Notes: generated by a model from the letters alone, not told the origin. A stretch of DNA of 64,000 nucleotides from Bacillota bacterium (GCA_023411215.1 JAEYOY010000064.1:97973-161972); one strand, 5' to 3'. Counted from the stretch's first letter, positions 9,588-19,300 are shown. Numbers and translations: made by a program.

Positions 9588-12287
9588 ATGAAAGGATATC
9601 ATTACTTAAATGAAAAAGGGGTATTTTGGCTTGAAAATCCGGAATTAACAAGCTATCTATATTTTCCGATTGCCAATGAAAGCGGTGTGATGGGATGTGT
9701 GACTCCTACACTAGGCGGAGATAGTAAAATGGGGCAGAATACCTTTTTACTGGCACCGGTCAGTAGTGAGGATTTACATAATAATAAGTCCTCCCGTAAT
9801 TTCTGGTGTAAATTAAACGGGGAGAAGGTTTGGTCAGCGACTGGAAGATCAGCCTTACAGCAAGCAAAGCTCTTTACCGGAGAGAAGGAAGAGACTGCCT
9901 TAGAAGCGGGAATTATGTGGCATAAGATATCGAGAACTTCAAGGGAGCTTCCGATCAAATCAGAGATTACCTCCTTTGTGCCTTATACCGGCGAATGCAT
10001 GGAGCTCATGCTGATTGAAATAACCAACATAGGAACGAGCCCGTATACCTTAAATCCAACGGCTGCCATTCCTCTCTATGGAAGGTCAGCTGATAATATC
10101 AGAGATCATCGAAACGTAACCTCGATGCTGCACCGAATTGAGACAACGGAGTATGGCGTAGTCCTCAATCCGACACTTACCTTTGATGAGCGTGGACATC
10201 AAAAGAATACAGTGGTCTATGGAGTCTTTGGAAGTACAGGAGATGGTGAGTCTCCCGTTGGCTTTTATCCTGTGGTGGAAGACTTTATCGGCGATGGCGG
10301 CTCCTTTGAGTGGCCGAAGGCAATTCTAGACGGACTGAAACCAGAGGAGGCCGGCTTTCATAGAAACGGTTATGAAGCTTTAGGTGGGATTGTTTTTCAG
10401 GAGATTACATTAGAACCGAACACCACGGTATCTTATGTTATAGTTATGGGATTTGGCTCCTCAAAGGAGGAGTTAGAGGCAGCAGTGGCGAAATTCAGAA
10501 CCGAGAAGTCCTGTCAGGATAGTCTTGCAGCAACCAAGGCTTATTGGGAAGAGAAGATTAATGTATCTTATCGCACAGGCTCTAAGGAGTTTGATGCATG
10601 GATGCACTGGGTTAATTTCCAGCCCATGCTTCGTAGAATATATGGCTGTTCCTTCCTTCCTCATCATGATTATGGCAGAGGTGGTCGTGGCTGGCGGGAT
10701 TTGTGGCAGGATTGCCTTGCTCTGCTAATCATGAATCCCTCCGGAGTAAGGGATATGCTAATCAGCAATTTTGGTGGTATACGTATGGATGGAACCAATG
10801 CGACGATTATCGGTGCGAAGCAGGGGGAGTTCATTGCGGACCGTAATAATATAACAAGAGTCTGGATGGATCACGGTGTATGGCCTTTTCTTACCACAAG
10901 ATTATACATAATGCAAAGCGGTGATTTAGATATTTTGTTGACTCAGAATAGCTATTTCAAGGATCCTCAGGCAATGAGAGGAGAGGAGAAGGACCTGCTT
11001 TGGAAGCCCGAGGATGGCAATCACGTAAAGATGATGAGTGGCAAGGTATATCAGGGAAGTATATTAGAACATATGCTGATTACACATCTGGCTGCTTTCT
11101 ATGATGTGGGTGAACACAATCATATCCGACTTAGAGGAGCGGATTGGAATGATGCACTGGATATGGCCAAGGACCGGGGAGAAAGCGTTGCCTTTACTGC
11201 TTTATTCGGAAGTAATCTGGATATGATGGCAGATTTAATCCTTGGTTTACAGCAGAAGGGAATCCGAACACTTTCCTTCTTTAGGGAGCTGGAGCTGCTA
11301 CTCAAAGATCATCCCTCAATTTACGACACTGTGGAAGAGAAACAAAGGCTTCTTCACGAATACTGTGAAAGCTGCAGAAGTACCTTATCCGGTGATAGCT
11401 TCGAGATATCCTGTGAGGCACTGGCGCAGAATCTAAAGAATAAGGCAGCCTGGATCCGTAATCACATTCTGGGCACCGAATGGCTTGAGAATAAGGATGG
11501 TCACTCCTGGTATAACGGATATTATGATAATAACGGAAGAAGAGTTGAGGGTGACTTTGAAACCGGTGTACGCATGATGCTGACGAGTCAGGTATTTGCT
11601 ATCATGTCCGGGACAGCTTCTGACGAGCAGGTAAAGGCAATTGTGAAAGCAGCCGATACTTATCTGTTTGATGAGGCAATTGGCGGTTATAAGCTGAACA
11701 CAGATTTTAAGGAAGTAAAAGAGGATTTGGGGCGAATGTTTGGCTTTGCCTACGGGCATAAGGAGAACGGAGCGGTATTCTCCCATATGGTAGTGATGTA
11801 TTCCAATGCTCTGTATCAGAGAGGTTTTGTTAAGGAAGGCTATAAGGCAATCAATACCTTATATCGCCATTGCAACAATTTTGAAAAGAGCCGCATCTAT
11901 CCCGGTATTCCAGAATATATCGGAGATAACGGAAGAGGCTTATATCATTACCTCACCGGCTCAGCAAGCTGGCTATTGTTAACGGTATTGACAGAAATGT
12001 TTGGTATTAAGGGTTCAATGGGTGATCTTGTGTTGGAGCCCAAGCTGTTAAGTGAGCAGTTTGATGAACAAGGACAGGCTGAGGTATCGCTTATATTCGC
12101 AGGTCGAATGCTTACAATTTGCTATGAGAATAAGGGAAGGAAGGATTATGGTAATTATCAGATTGGCAAGGTTCTTGTGAAGGGTAATGTATATGAAGGA
12201 AATGGCAGGACCTATATCATTCGCAGGCAGGATATCGAAGCACTTGCTAAGGATAAGGATCACAGAATTCTGGTTGAATTAAGATAG
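9588..12287 (+). CDS. GH94-family glycoside phosphorylase, 899 aa
   Basis: Second inverting phosphorylase of the locus. The N-terminal sandwich (with PTLGGDSKMGQNTF) precedes the (alpha/alpha)6 barrel, which carries FLPHHDYGRGGRGWRDLWQD, a substrate/phosphate-site region typical of GH94, and GADWNDALDMA with Asp522 as likely general acid. The C-terminal part (SRIYPGIPEYIGDNGRGLYH, then LTGSASW) is also GH94-like. The length near 900 aa is closer to laminaribiose or other beta-glucan-disaccharide phosphorylases than to cellobiose phosphorylase, but specificity is not readable. ATG at 9588 follows GAAGGGGAG. Together with the GH2 enzyme it suggests intracellular phosphorolysis of an imported beta-linked oligosaccharide; the importer is not nearby. 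Confidence 0.85.
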   Translation: MKGYHYLNEKGVFWLENPELTSYLYFPIANESGVMGCVTPTLGGDSKMGQNTFLLAPVSSEDLHNNKSSRNFWCKLNGEKVWSATGRSALQQAKLFTGEKEETALEAGIMWHKISRTSRELPIKSEITSFVPYTGECMELMLIEITNIGTSPYTLNPTAAIPLYGRSADNIRDHRNVTSMLHRIETTEYGVVLNPTLTFDERGHQKNTVVYGVFGSTGDGESPVGFYPVVEDFIGDGGSFEWPKAILDGLKPEEAGFHRNGYEALGGIVFQEITLEPNTTVSYVIVMGFGSSKEELEAAVAKFRTEKSCQDSLAATKAYWEEKINVSYRTGSKEFDAWMHWVNFQPMLRRIYGCSFLPHHDYGRGGRGWRDLWQDCLALLIMNPSGVRDMLISNFGGIRMDGTNATIIGAKQGEFIADRNNITRVWMDHGVWPFLTTRLYIMQSGDLDILLTQNSYFKDPQAMRGEEKDLLWKPEDGNHVKMMSGKVYQGSILEHMLITHLAAFYDVGEHNHIRLRGADWNDALDMAKDRGESVAFTALFGSNLDMMADLILGLQQKGIRTLSFFRELELLLKDHPSIYDTVEEKQRLLHEYCESCRSTLSGDSFEISCEALAQNLKNKAAWIRNHILGTEWLENKDGHSWYNGYYDNNGRRVEGDFETGVRMMLTSQVFAIMSGTASDEQVKAIVKAADTYLFDEAIGGYKLNTDFKEVKEDLGRMFGFAYGHKENGAVFSHMVVMYSNALYQRGFVKEGYKAINTLYRHCNNFEKSRIYPGIPEYIGDNGRGLYHYLTGSASWLLLTVLTEMFGIKGSMGDLVLEPKLLSEQFDEQGQAEVSLIFAGRMLTICYENKGRKDYGNYQIGKVLVKGNVYEGNGRTYIIRRQDIEALAKDKDHRILVELR

Positions 12288-12320
12288 AAATGATAGGAAA
12301 GGGGCATGTAGGATAGGCTT

Positions 12321-12737
12321 ATGAAAAAGGAATATATTGATGTAACCTCCTATCAGGGAGAGGGCTATCTGCCAATGATTGATTTTATGACCTGGCGAGT
12401 AGCAATATTAAGGTATTGTGAGGAATTAGAAGTACAGAATCTTACCACAATGCAAAAGCATAATGAAACAGATGAGGTATTTGTACTGTTGGAGGGAAAT
12501 TGCACTCTATTTACCGGAGGGAAAGGGAATTCTATCCATGATATTGATGCCATCACGATGAAGCCCTTACAGCTATATAATGTAAAGCAGGGGGTTTGGC
12601 ATACCCATACCTTGGATCATGCAGCAACAGTTCTGATTATAGAGAACCAGGATACTTCAGACCGCAATTCACCGAAGGAGATATTAACCCCTGAGCAGCT
12701 GAAACAAATCATAAGATTATACGAGAATAGAGATTAG
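12321..12737 (+). CDS. Cupin-domain protein, 138 aa
   Basis: Single small cupin barrel. The first cupin motif is visible as HNETDEVFVLLEG, with His, Glu and nearby acids as metal ligands, and the second as VKQGVWHTHTLDHAATVLI. Such proteins in sugar clusters are often isomerases, mutarotase-like enzymes or sugar sensors; the exact role here is unknown. It begins 33 bp after the GH94 gene on the same strand and is followed by a strong terminator, so it closes the 4.3-12.7 kb operon. Confidence 0.75.
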   Translation: MKKEYIDVTSYQGEGYLPMIDFMTWRVAILRYCEELEVQNLTTMQKHNETDEVFVLLEGNCTLFTGGKGNSIHDIDAITMKPLQLYNVKQGVWHTHTLDHAATVLIIENQDTSDRNSPKEILTPEQLKQIIRLYENRD

Positions 12738-12802
12738 GTTCGCCGGAAGCGCTAATCTGAAAATAATCAGTTTAACAAAGCATGGTCAACATGCAGACGA
12801 AA

Positions 12803-12840
12803 GCAGGAAAAACTCGCATAGCAAGAGTTTCCTGCTTTTT
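12803..12840 (+). terminator. Intrinsic terminator closing the phosphorylase cluster
   Basis: GCAGGAAAAACTC (12803-12815) pairs with GAGTTTCCTGC (12825-12835), with a small bulge, followed by five T residues. Confidence 0.85.
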
Positions 12841-12940
12841 GGTGTGCCCAACGGCACCTTTGTGATGTCTGCTTGATCTAATCTTTTGTTTGCTTATTTC
12901 GTCCACTGTAAAAATCGAATAGAATCCATAAATTGTAAGG

Positions 12941-12969
12941 TTGACATTCGAGTTAACATTATATATATT
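12941..12969 (+). promoter_or_regulatory. Sigma-A-type promoter of the LTA-synthase-like gene
   Basis: TTGACA at 12941-12946 and TATATT at 12964-12969 are separated by exactly 17 bp, about 60 bp before the GTG start of the sulfatase gene. Confidence 0.7.
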
Positions 12970-13032
12970 GAAAGTTGTGGTATGAAAGTACCACGAAAAT
13001 TATATAGCTGGGAAGGTACAAAGGGATAATCT

Positions 13033-15033
13033 GTGAAAACTCAAAATGTTACAATAAATTGGAATAACCGTAAAGGGATATTAATATATCCAATGCTGTT
13101 CTATTTTGCATTTATTATTATTACGTATATAAAGCAAAGTCAGACAGAGGGGTCAGCCGCTCATGTGATGGTATTTAGTCTGATATGGCTGGTTCTTACG
13201 TTTCTATATGTGCTTGAGCTGCCAAAGGTAAGAAAGAAGCTTCGTCATCTCGGAAAGTGGTTTCGTACCGTATTATTAATACTCCAGCCCGTTCTTTCTT
13301 TTCTGATGATTGAGATCATGGTTGGTAATTATAATCCAAAGATGTTTCAAAGCTATGGGATTTATAATATAGCTTGGTATTGTGTTGTTACTTTTTTGTT
13401 TTATGCAATAATAGGCAGAGCCAAACCTGCAATCTCAATATCAAATCTCTTGATCTATCTTGCAGGGGTGCTGAATTACCTGGTGTATCTGTTTCGTGGC
13501 AATCCGATTATTCCAAGTGATCTATTGGCTTGGCAGACTGGTATGAGTGTTGCTTCGAATTATCAGGTGAGTTTCACCACAGGTTTTATCATAGCAACCA
13601 TTATGATGTATACCATAATGGTAATCGGGAGTAAGTTTGATGATGAACAAGTAAGGGTTTCCGTTGCGGGTCGAATGGTAGGGGTCTCTTTTTATTCACT
13701 CTTTACGGCAGTCATTTTCCTTCTGTTCTTTCATACGGATATCATTAAGAGCCAAATTAGAGTCATCGATTTCTTTGCACCAAAATATACATACGGTACC
13801 TATGGTACAGCTTTTGGTTTTGTTGCCAACGTTGAAGCGATGGAGGTAGAGGAGCCGGAGGGATATACAACGGATATTGTGCGAGAGCTTCTTTCAGAAG
13901 CAGAGAAAAATTCTGTTTTATCCAAAAGTGAGACTGTTAAACCCAATATCGTAGTGATTATGAATGAGGCTTTCTCTGATCCGAGGATGTTCGGTGACTA
14001 TCAAACGAATATAAGCTTTTTACCGAATATTGATTCTCTGGAGGGGAATACCATTAAGGGAACCATGTATACATCTGTGTTTGGAGGAGCTACGAGTGAT
14101 ACAGAGTACGAATTTTTGACAGGCAATAGCATGGCAGTAATGCCGCTAAATAGTGTACCTTACCAACAGTTTATTACGAATTCAACGAATTCGCTAGCAG
14201 CTACCTTAAAGGAGCAGGGGTATTATAACATAGCAATTCATCCGTATGAACCCAGCGGATATAAGCGGGATATAGTATATCCATTATTAGGCTTTGATGA
14301 ATTCTTATCGAAGGAGGATTTTCAAAACCCCCAAATGATTCGCTCGTATATCAGCGACCGTGAAAGCTTCAAGAAGATCATAGAACAGTACGAAAGGAAA
14401 GGCAATCAGCCTTTGTTCATCTTCAATGTTACGATGCAGAACCATGGAGGCTATTCCGAGGAGAGTCTGTTTGATGAAAAGAATACGGTACGACTTACCC
14501 AGTTACCGGGCTATGCTCAGGTGGAACAATACCTAAGCCTTCTAAGAGAGACGGATAAAGCCTTTCGGACTCTGGTAGATTACTTCTCAAAAGAAGAGGA
14601 ACCGACGATTATCCTCATGTTCGGAGATCACCAGCCGGTGGTATATTCCGAGCTTCACAATCTGATGGAAACCAAGTCTTTGATGACTTTAACACAGCGG
14701 GATAAGTCTCGATACGGTGTACCCTTTATCATGTGGGCGAACTATGATATTAATGAGGAGGATATGGATAACATCAGTGCCAATTATCTGTCCTCCTATC
14801 TGCTTAAGACGGCAGGACTTGCGGGTACAGCCTATAACGAATATTTACTGCAATTACAGAAGGACATGCCGGTAATCAACGCACATTTTTATATTACAAA
14901 GGAAGGGGATTGTTACCCTTTGTCAGAAACAACGGCATATTCAAAGCGATTGAAGGAATATCAAGCGGTGGGTTATAACAATGCACTCGATGATAAGAAT
15001 AAGCTATGGGAGTATTATCAACTCAAACCATAA
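13033..15033 (+). CDS. LTA-synthase-family sulfatase-type membrane protein
   Basis: Membrane phosphoglycerol transferase-like enzyme. About five N-terminal membrane helices (residues about 10-240) precede an extracellular sulfatase fold from about residue 290 (NIVVIMNEAFSDPRMFG). The likely catalytic Thr354 lies in GGATSDTEYEFLTGNS, as in LtaS, where the nucleophile Thr is followed by SD. Metal-binding residues appear in MFGDHQPV. The protein is 666 aa, in the LtaS size range. The start is GTG, preceded by AAAGGGA. It is monocistronic between a clear promoter and a bidirectional terminator. It may make lipoteichoic-acid-like or modified phosphoglycerol polymers; in Clostridia such paralogs also decorate glycans. 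Confidence 0.88.
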   Translation: MKTQNVTINWNNRKGILIYPMLFYFAFIIITYIKQSQTEGSAAHVMVFSLIWLVLTFLYVLELPKVRKKLRHLGKWFRTVLLILQPVLSFLMIEIMVGNYNPKMFQSYGIYNIAWYCVVTFLFYAIIGRAKPAISISNLLIYLAGVLNYLVYLFRGNPIIPSDLLAWQTGMSVASNYQVSFTTGFIIATIMMYTIMVIGSKFDDEQVRVSVAGRMVGVSFYSLFTAVIFLLFFHTDIIKSQIRVIDFFAPKYTYGTYGTAFGFVANVEAMEVEEPEGYTTDIVRELLSEAEKNSVLSKSETVKPNIVVIMNEAFSDPRMFGDYQTNISFLPNIDSLEGNTIKGTMYTSVFGGATSDTEYEFLTGNSMAVMPLNSVPYQQFITNSTNSLAATLKEQGYYNIAIHPYEPSGYKRDIVYPLLGFDEFLSKEDFQNPQMIRSYISDRESFKKIIEQYERKGNQPLFIFNVTMQNHGGYSEESLFDEKNTVRLTQLPGYAQVEQYLSLLRETDKAFRTLVDYFSKEEEPTIILMFGDHQPVVYSELHNLMETKSLMTLTQRDKSRYGVPFIMWANYDINEEDMDNISANYLSSYLLKTAGLAGTAYNEYLLQLQKDMPVINAHFYITKEGDCYPLSETTAYSKRLKEYQAVGYNNALDDKNKLWEYYQLKP

Positions 15034-15050
15034 GAAATTTAATAGAATTT

Positions 15051-15107
15051 GATAAGAAGGACCTTAGCATCACCTTTCATGATTGGTGCTGTAAGGTCCT
15101 TCTTATC
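15051..15107. terminator. Bidirectional terminator
   Basis: A perfect 16-bp stem: GATAAGAAGGACCTTA (15051-15066) with TAAGGTCCTTCTTATC (15092-15107), extended inside by GCATCACC/GGTGCT. It lies between the LTA-synthase-like gene and the convergent FtsH gene and can serve both. Confidence 0.8.
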
Positions 15108-15135
15108 ATTATTTGCACGTAAGTAAATGTGAGCA

Positions 15136-15447
15136 AAGGGGCTGTTGCAAAACGTATGGTATAAATGAAGGAAAGAACAACATGCATCCCTCACACACAG
15201 GTTGACTGACATCTTATTGATTTTGTATGCCAATATCAAACATAAATGTTTGCTTTTGTCATACAAAATCAATAATCTGTCCGTCAAACAGTGTATTTGC
15301 GCGAAAGCAAAGTAAGCATATTCAAGCTTGCTTGTACATATGCGAACGCGCTCGCGAACTGGATAATCTCTATAATTGAGATTATCCAGTATGGGATGCA
15401 TGTTGTCCTTTCCTTCAGCATTTGCTTATGTTATGCAACAGCCCCTT
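15136..15447. repeat. MITE-like inverted-repeat element, copy 1 (312 bp)
   Basis: Bounded by 14-bp terminal inverted repeats AAGGGGCTGTTGCA and TGCAACAGCCCCTT. It encodes no protein. Nested inverted repeats (CATGCATCCC with GGGATGCATG; ATTGATTTTGTATG with CATACAAAATCAAT) fill the body. It is nearly identical to copy 2 at 22461-22679 except for about 93 extra bp at roughly 15296-15388 that contain a 12-bp perfect hairpin (CTGGATAATCTC/GAGATTATCCAG). The termini resemble IS1182-type ends, so mobilisation by a transposase in trans is plausible. Confidence 0.8.
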
Positions 15448-15497
15448 GGTTTTAATAAGTTTCTATCGTTGATTATATGGTACAGAAGGTATATTCA

Positions 15498-17228
15498 TTA
15501 TGCACATATTCTTTCGATATCCTCATGCCCGATGGATTCCTTCTCAAGTAATTCAGAGGCTAGGCTTTCCAGATGCGAAATATTATTCTGTATTAATGTT
15601 CTGGTCTCATCATATAAGATGTTCATATGCTCTCTGCATTTGGAAACCAGCTTCTCATTCTGAGAATCACCAAAGATATCAAGACTGAATAATCCCATCT
15701 CTTCATCCATACCGAATTTGTTGATATAATCCAGAATCATTTGGGAAGCCTTCTGAATGTCGTTGCTGGCCCCTGTTGTAATCTCATCAGAGCCGAATAT
15801 GAGTTCTTCCGCGATTCTTCCGGCAAGAAGAACCTGAATATTAGCTTTCAGTTGGCGCTTATTCTGGAACATATTGTCCTTTGGAATGCTTAGATTAAAG
15901 CCTCCGGCACCTCGTACACTTGGGATGATGGTTACCTTTGATATATAATGCTCCGGCAGAAGCAGCTTGGTTACCAGAGCATGACCTGCTTCATGATAGG
16001 CGGTGATTCTACGGTCTAAATCAGAGATATAGCTTCGATCCTGCTTCGGAGCACCGGCGATAACAGTATAGAAGGCTTTGTCGATGTGATCCCATCGGAT
16101 TACGCTGTCTTTGTCATTCGCTGCATTAATGGCGGCTTCATTTAGCAAATTCTCAAGCATAGCCCCACTAAAGCATACAGTAGATTTAGCAATCCTCTCG
16201 AGATTGACATCATCGGCGAGAGGTTTCTTCTTTGCATGTAAAGCGAGGATTTGTTGCCTTGCATTGACATCCGGAAGCCCAATCTCAATATGACGGTCAA
16301 AACGGCCGGGTCGGAGTAAGGCTTCATCCAGAGTATCTAATCGATTCGTGGCTCCAATAACGATAATACCCTGATTATCATGAAAACCGGACATTTCTGT
16401 CAGTAGGGCATTCAGAGTCTGGTCACGTTCATCATTGCTGGCAGATACATTTCTGGCTCTTTTTTTACCTATAGCATCGATCTCGTCAATAAAGATTACT
16501 GCCTTCTCACTTTTCTTCGCTTTATTAAACAGGCTTCGAATTCGGCTTGCACCTACACCGACATACATTTGTACGAAATCAGACCCGCTCATAGCGTAAA
16601 ATGGTACATTGGCCTCTCCGGCAATCGCTTTCGCCATTAGGGTCTTGCCGGTACCGGGAGGGCCATACAGCAGCAGTCCTTTAGGCATACGGGCTCCTAC
16701 GGTGGCGTACTTATCAGGATCCTTTATGAATTCGATGATATCCTCAACCATAGATTTCGCTTCTGTGTTACCGGCAACCGAAGAGAGAGTAACACAAGCA
16801 CCGGTTTCTTTCTTTTGGGTGTTCTTTTTATTAGAATTCTTGATCAGTTTGTTCGAACTGTCGCCGCTACGGATATACCACATAACACCTCCGATTACCA
16901 ATCCGGTCAGAAGCACCTTCAATAAGGTAATCAAGGGGTTCTCTTTACCATAATTGACGGTTACCTTATTCAGAAGGAGAAGCTCGGTAAAATCCTCTGC
17001 CTTAGGATTTGGTACGGTATATAATTGGTCCGGTTCGGAGGATAGCTTGGCACTGAAGGAATTTCCATCCTGGCTGAAGGTAACCTCCTGTACCTGTCCT
17101 TCTTCCATGTACTGTAGAAAGTCCGGATAGGACATTTCAGCGGCCTCGTTATTGCCTGAAAGAATAGTAAGAACAAGGGCGCTTATGAGAATAATGCCTG
17201 CTAATATTAATATATATGTTCTCTTCAT
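15498..17228 (-). CDS. ftsH: ATP-dependent zinc metalloprotease FtsH
   Basis: Membrane-anchored AAA+ protease. Two N-terminal membrane segments (about residues 5-24 and 100-118) flank a small extracytoplasmic domain. The AAA module has Walker A GPPGTGKT near residue 190, Walker B FIDEIDAIG and the second region of homology ATNRLDTLDEALLRPGRFDR. The M41 protease has the zinc site HEAGH near residue 415 and a downstream metal ligand Asp in GASNDIQKA. At 576 aa it is shorter than housekeeping FtsH (about 600-650 aa) and lacks a long C-terminal tail, so it may be an accessory copy. It is transcribed alone toward a shared terminator region containing a MITE-like repeat. Confidence 0.93.
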   Translation of the reverse strand: MKRTYILILAGIILISALVLTILSGNNEAAEMSYPDFLQYMEEGQVQEVTFSQDGNSFSAKLSSEPDQLYTVPNPKAEDFTELLLLNKVTVNYGKENPLITLLKVLLTGLVIGGVMWYIRSGDSSNKLIKNSNKKNTQKKETGACVTLSSVAGNTEAKSMVEDIIEFIKDPDKYATVGARMPKGLLLYGPPGTGKTLMAKAIAGEANVPFYAMSGSDFVQMYVGVGASRIRSLFNKAKKSEKAVIFIDEIDAIGKKRARNVSASNDERDQTLNALLTEMSGFHDNQGIIVIGATNRLDTLDEALLRPGRFDRHIEIGLPDVNARQQILALHAKKKPLADDVNLERIAKSTVCFSGAMLENLLNEAAINAANDKDSVIRWDHIDKAFYTVIAGAPKQDRSYISDLDRRITAYHEAGHALVTKLLLPEHYISKVTIIPSVRGAGGFNLSIPKDNMFQNKRQLKANIQVLLAGRIAEELIFGSDEITTGASNDIQKASQMILDYINKFGMDEEMGLFSLDIFGDSQNEKLVSKCREHMNILYDETRTLIQNNISHLESLASELLEKESIGHEDIERICA

Positions 17229-17334
17229 AGAGGACCTCCTAAAGTAAAAAGTTTACAATCATTCTCTTTTTATTCTAGCATAAATCGTCAAATAATCTAG
17301 AATTAAATAATGGAAAGGCTTCCTCATGATGCCT

Positions 17335-17351
17335 GTCAGGGGACCCCTGAC
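17335..17351. promoter_or_regulatory. GTCAGGGG-A-CCCCTGAC palindrome, possible operator
   Basis: Two perfect 8-bp arms around one central A, located between divergent ftsH and SulP genes, about 84 bp upstream of the SulP -35 box. The absence of a poly-T run argues against a terminator and for a protein-binding site. Confidence 0.4.
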
Positions 17352-17434
17352 TCATTGAATATAGGTAGATTAGGGTGAGATGAAGCCAGACTACATGGAG
17401 TGACGTATAAATTTTATAAATTTTTAATAAATAC

Positions 17435-17463
17435 TTGAAAAAGTAGACCAACAGGAATAATAT
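17435..17463 (+). promoter_or_regulatory. Promoter of the SulP gene
   Basis: TTGAAA at 17435-17440, 17-bp spacer, TAATAT at 17458-17463; the gene's GGAGG site lies 75 bp downstream. Confidence 0.6.
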
Positions 17464-17550
17464 TGACTATTGGAGAATCATTTTCTACAGAAAAAATGAT
17501 AAATAATTATTAAATATGCCAATGAGGGCATAATATTGGAGGCACAAATA

Positions 17551-19230
17551 ATGGATAAGTTAAAGCCAAAATTGTTTTCGGTTATGAAAACGTATACGAA
17601 AGAGCAGTTTGTGAAGGATGTGATAGCCGGGATTATTGTAGCAATTATTGCGTTACCACTATCGATTGCACTAGCGCTGGCATCCGGAGTCACACCCGAA
17701 AGGGGATTATATACTGCTATCGTAGCGGGTTTTGTTATCTCCTTCTTAGGAGGAAGCCGAGTACAGATTTCGGGGCCGACAGCAGCCTTTGCCACTATCG
17801 TAGCAGGTATTGTAGCTAAAAAAGGTATGGAGGGTCTTGCGATAGCAACCGTCATGGCAGGTATCATACTGATCATAATGGGCTTATTAAAATTCGGCAG
17901 ATTGCTAAAGTTCATTCCCTACACGATTACAACAGGCTTCACCTTGGGTATCGCTGTTACGATCTTCATTGGACAGATCAAAGACTTTTTGGGTTTAACC
18001 TTACATACAAAGCCGGTGGAAACGCTGGAAAAATTATTTGCCTGCTTTGAGGCAATCGCTACGATCAACCTTCAGGCATTACTGATAGGTGCATTATCCT
18101 TGATTATCCTAATTATCTGGCCTAAAATTAATAATAAAATTCCGGCTTCTTTGGTTGCTGTCATCATAGCAGCAGCGGTTGTGAAGCTCTTCGGAGTTGA
18201 GGTTAATACCATTGGAAGCCTATATGAAATATCCTCAAAGCCTCCGACCTTCCACATGCCGAATATTAATATATCAATGATTAGCTCAATGTTACCGGAT
18301 GCCATCACCATCGCCGTACTGGCAGGGGTTGAATCTCTGTTATCCTGCGTCGTAGCAGATGGTATGATCGGCAGTAAGCATCGCTCCAATATGGAATTGG
18401 TCGCTCAGGGAGCCGGCAATATTTTCTCCAGCTTGTTTGGTGGAATTCCGGCAACCGGAGCGATTGCAAGAACAGCGGCTAATGTTAAGAACGGCGGCCG
18501 TACCCCGATTGCAGGAATGGTTCATGCGGTAACCCTGTTTCTGATTCTTGTGGTATTAATGCCCTATGCAGCTTTAATCCCCATGCCCACCATCGCAGCA
18601 ATTCTTTTCATGGTTGCCTATAACATGAGCGAATGGAGAGAATTCGTGGAGCTGGTAAAGAAATCTCCAAAGAGTGATATTCTGGTACTGGTATCTACCT
18701 TCGCACTTACCGTCATCTTTGATCTGGTAGTAGCTATTGAAGTTGGTATCCTGATGGCAGCGATTCTCTTCGTTAAAAGAATGGCTGATGTGGCAGATGT
18801 GCAAAGTTGGACTTATCTGGAGGATGATCCGTCAGAAGATGATTTGAATGATCCGGAGAACATCCGTAAAAAGAAGGTTCCGAAGAATACGCTGGTCTAC
18901 GAGATCAACGGACCGATGTTCTTTGGCGCTGCTGATAAATTTCTGGACATCTCCCTGGATTCTCATGTGAAGGTGGTAATTCTTCGAATGAGAAGTGTAC
19001 CTGCCATGGATGTGAATGCGTTGCATGTGCTGAACCGTGTCCTTAAATCCTGCCAGAAGAGACGTATAACCCTGATTCTGTCCCATGTGCAGGAACAACC
19101 ACTAAAAATGATGCAGAAAGCAGGCTTTGACCAATCCGTTGGTGTGGATAATTTCTGTGAAAATATTGATCTGGCTTTGACAAGAGCAGAGCAGCTACAA
19201 GCTGCAGGGGTACGAAGTGTAGCCGGTTAG
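17551..19230 (+). CDS. SulP-family anion transporter with STAS domain
   Basis: Inner-membrane SLC26/SulP transporter, probably for sulfate, bicarbonate or another oxyanion. About 10-12 hydrophobic segments span residues 25-400, starting with the family pattern GIIVAIIALPLSIALALASG and including RVQISGPTAAFATIVAG and GGIPATGAIARTAANVK. A cytoplasmic STAS domain fills about residues 445-545 (TLVYEINGPMFFGAADKF, AMDVNALHVL). The length of 559 aa is standard. ATG at 17551, 8 nt after GGAGG, was preferred to an upstream TTG. A strong terminator follows. Confidence 0.92.
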   Translation: MDKLKPKLFSVMKTYTKEQFVKDVIAGIIVAIIALPLSIALALASGVTPERGLYTAIVAGFVISFLGGSRVQISGPTAAFATIVAGIVAKKGMEGLAIATVMAGIILIIMGLLKFGRLLKFIPYTITTGFTLGIAVTIFIGQIKDFLGLTLHTKPVETLEKLFACFEAIATINLQALLIGALSLIILIIWPKINNKIPASLVAVIIAAAVVKLFGVEVNTIGSLYEISSKPPTFHMPNINISMISSMLPDAITIAVLAGVESLLSCVVADGMIGSKHRSNMELVAQGAGNIFSSLFGGIPATGAIARTAANVKNGGRTPIAGMVHAVTLFLILVVLMPYAALIPMPTIAAILFMVAYNMSEWREFVELVKKSPKSDILVLVSTFALTVIFDLVVAIEVGILMAAILFVKRMADVADVQSWTYLEDDPSEDDLNDPENIRKKKVPKNTLVYEINGPMFFGAADKFLDISLDSHVKVVILRMRSVPAMDVNALHVLNRVLKSCQKRRITLILSHVQEQPLKMMQKAGFDQSVGVDNFCENIDLALTRAEQLQAAGVRSVAG

Positions 19231-19264
19231 TAATAGATTGAAAATGTTATAAGATAAAATATAT

Positions 19265-19300
19265 AACTCCGGGTCAAGGAACTATGATCCGGAGTTTTTT
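19265..19300 (+). terminator. Terminator of the SulP gene
   Basis: AACTCCGG (19265-19272) pairs with CCGGAGTT (19289-19296) and is followed by a run of T residues. Confidence 0.8.

Larger units (their letters stand above)
17229..17550. other. Divergent intergenic region ftsH / sulP-type gene
   Basis: About 320 bp that must hold the promoters of both genes. It contains a perfect 17-nt palindrome, GTCAGGGG-A-CCCCTGAC (17335-17351), without a T tract, and a good plus-strand promoter listed separately. Confidence 0.5.
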
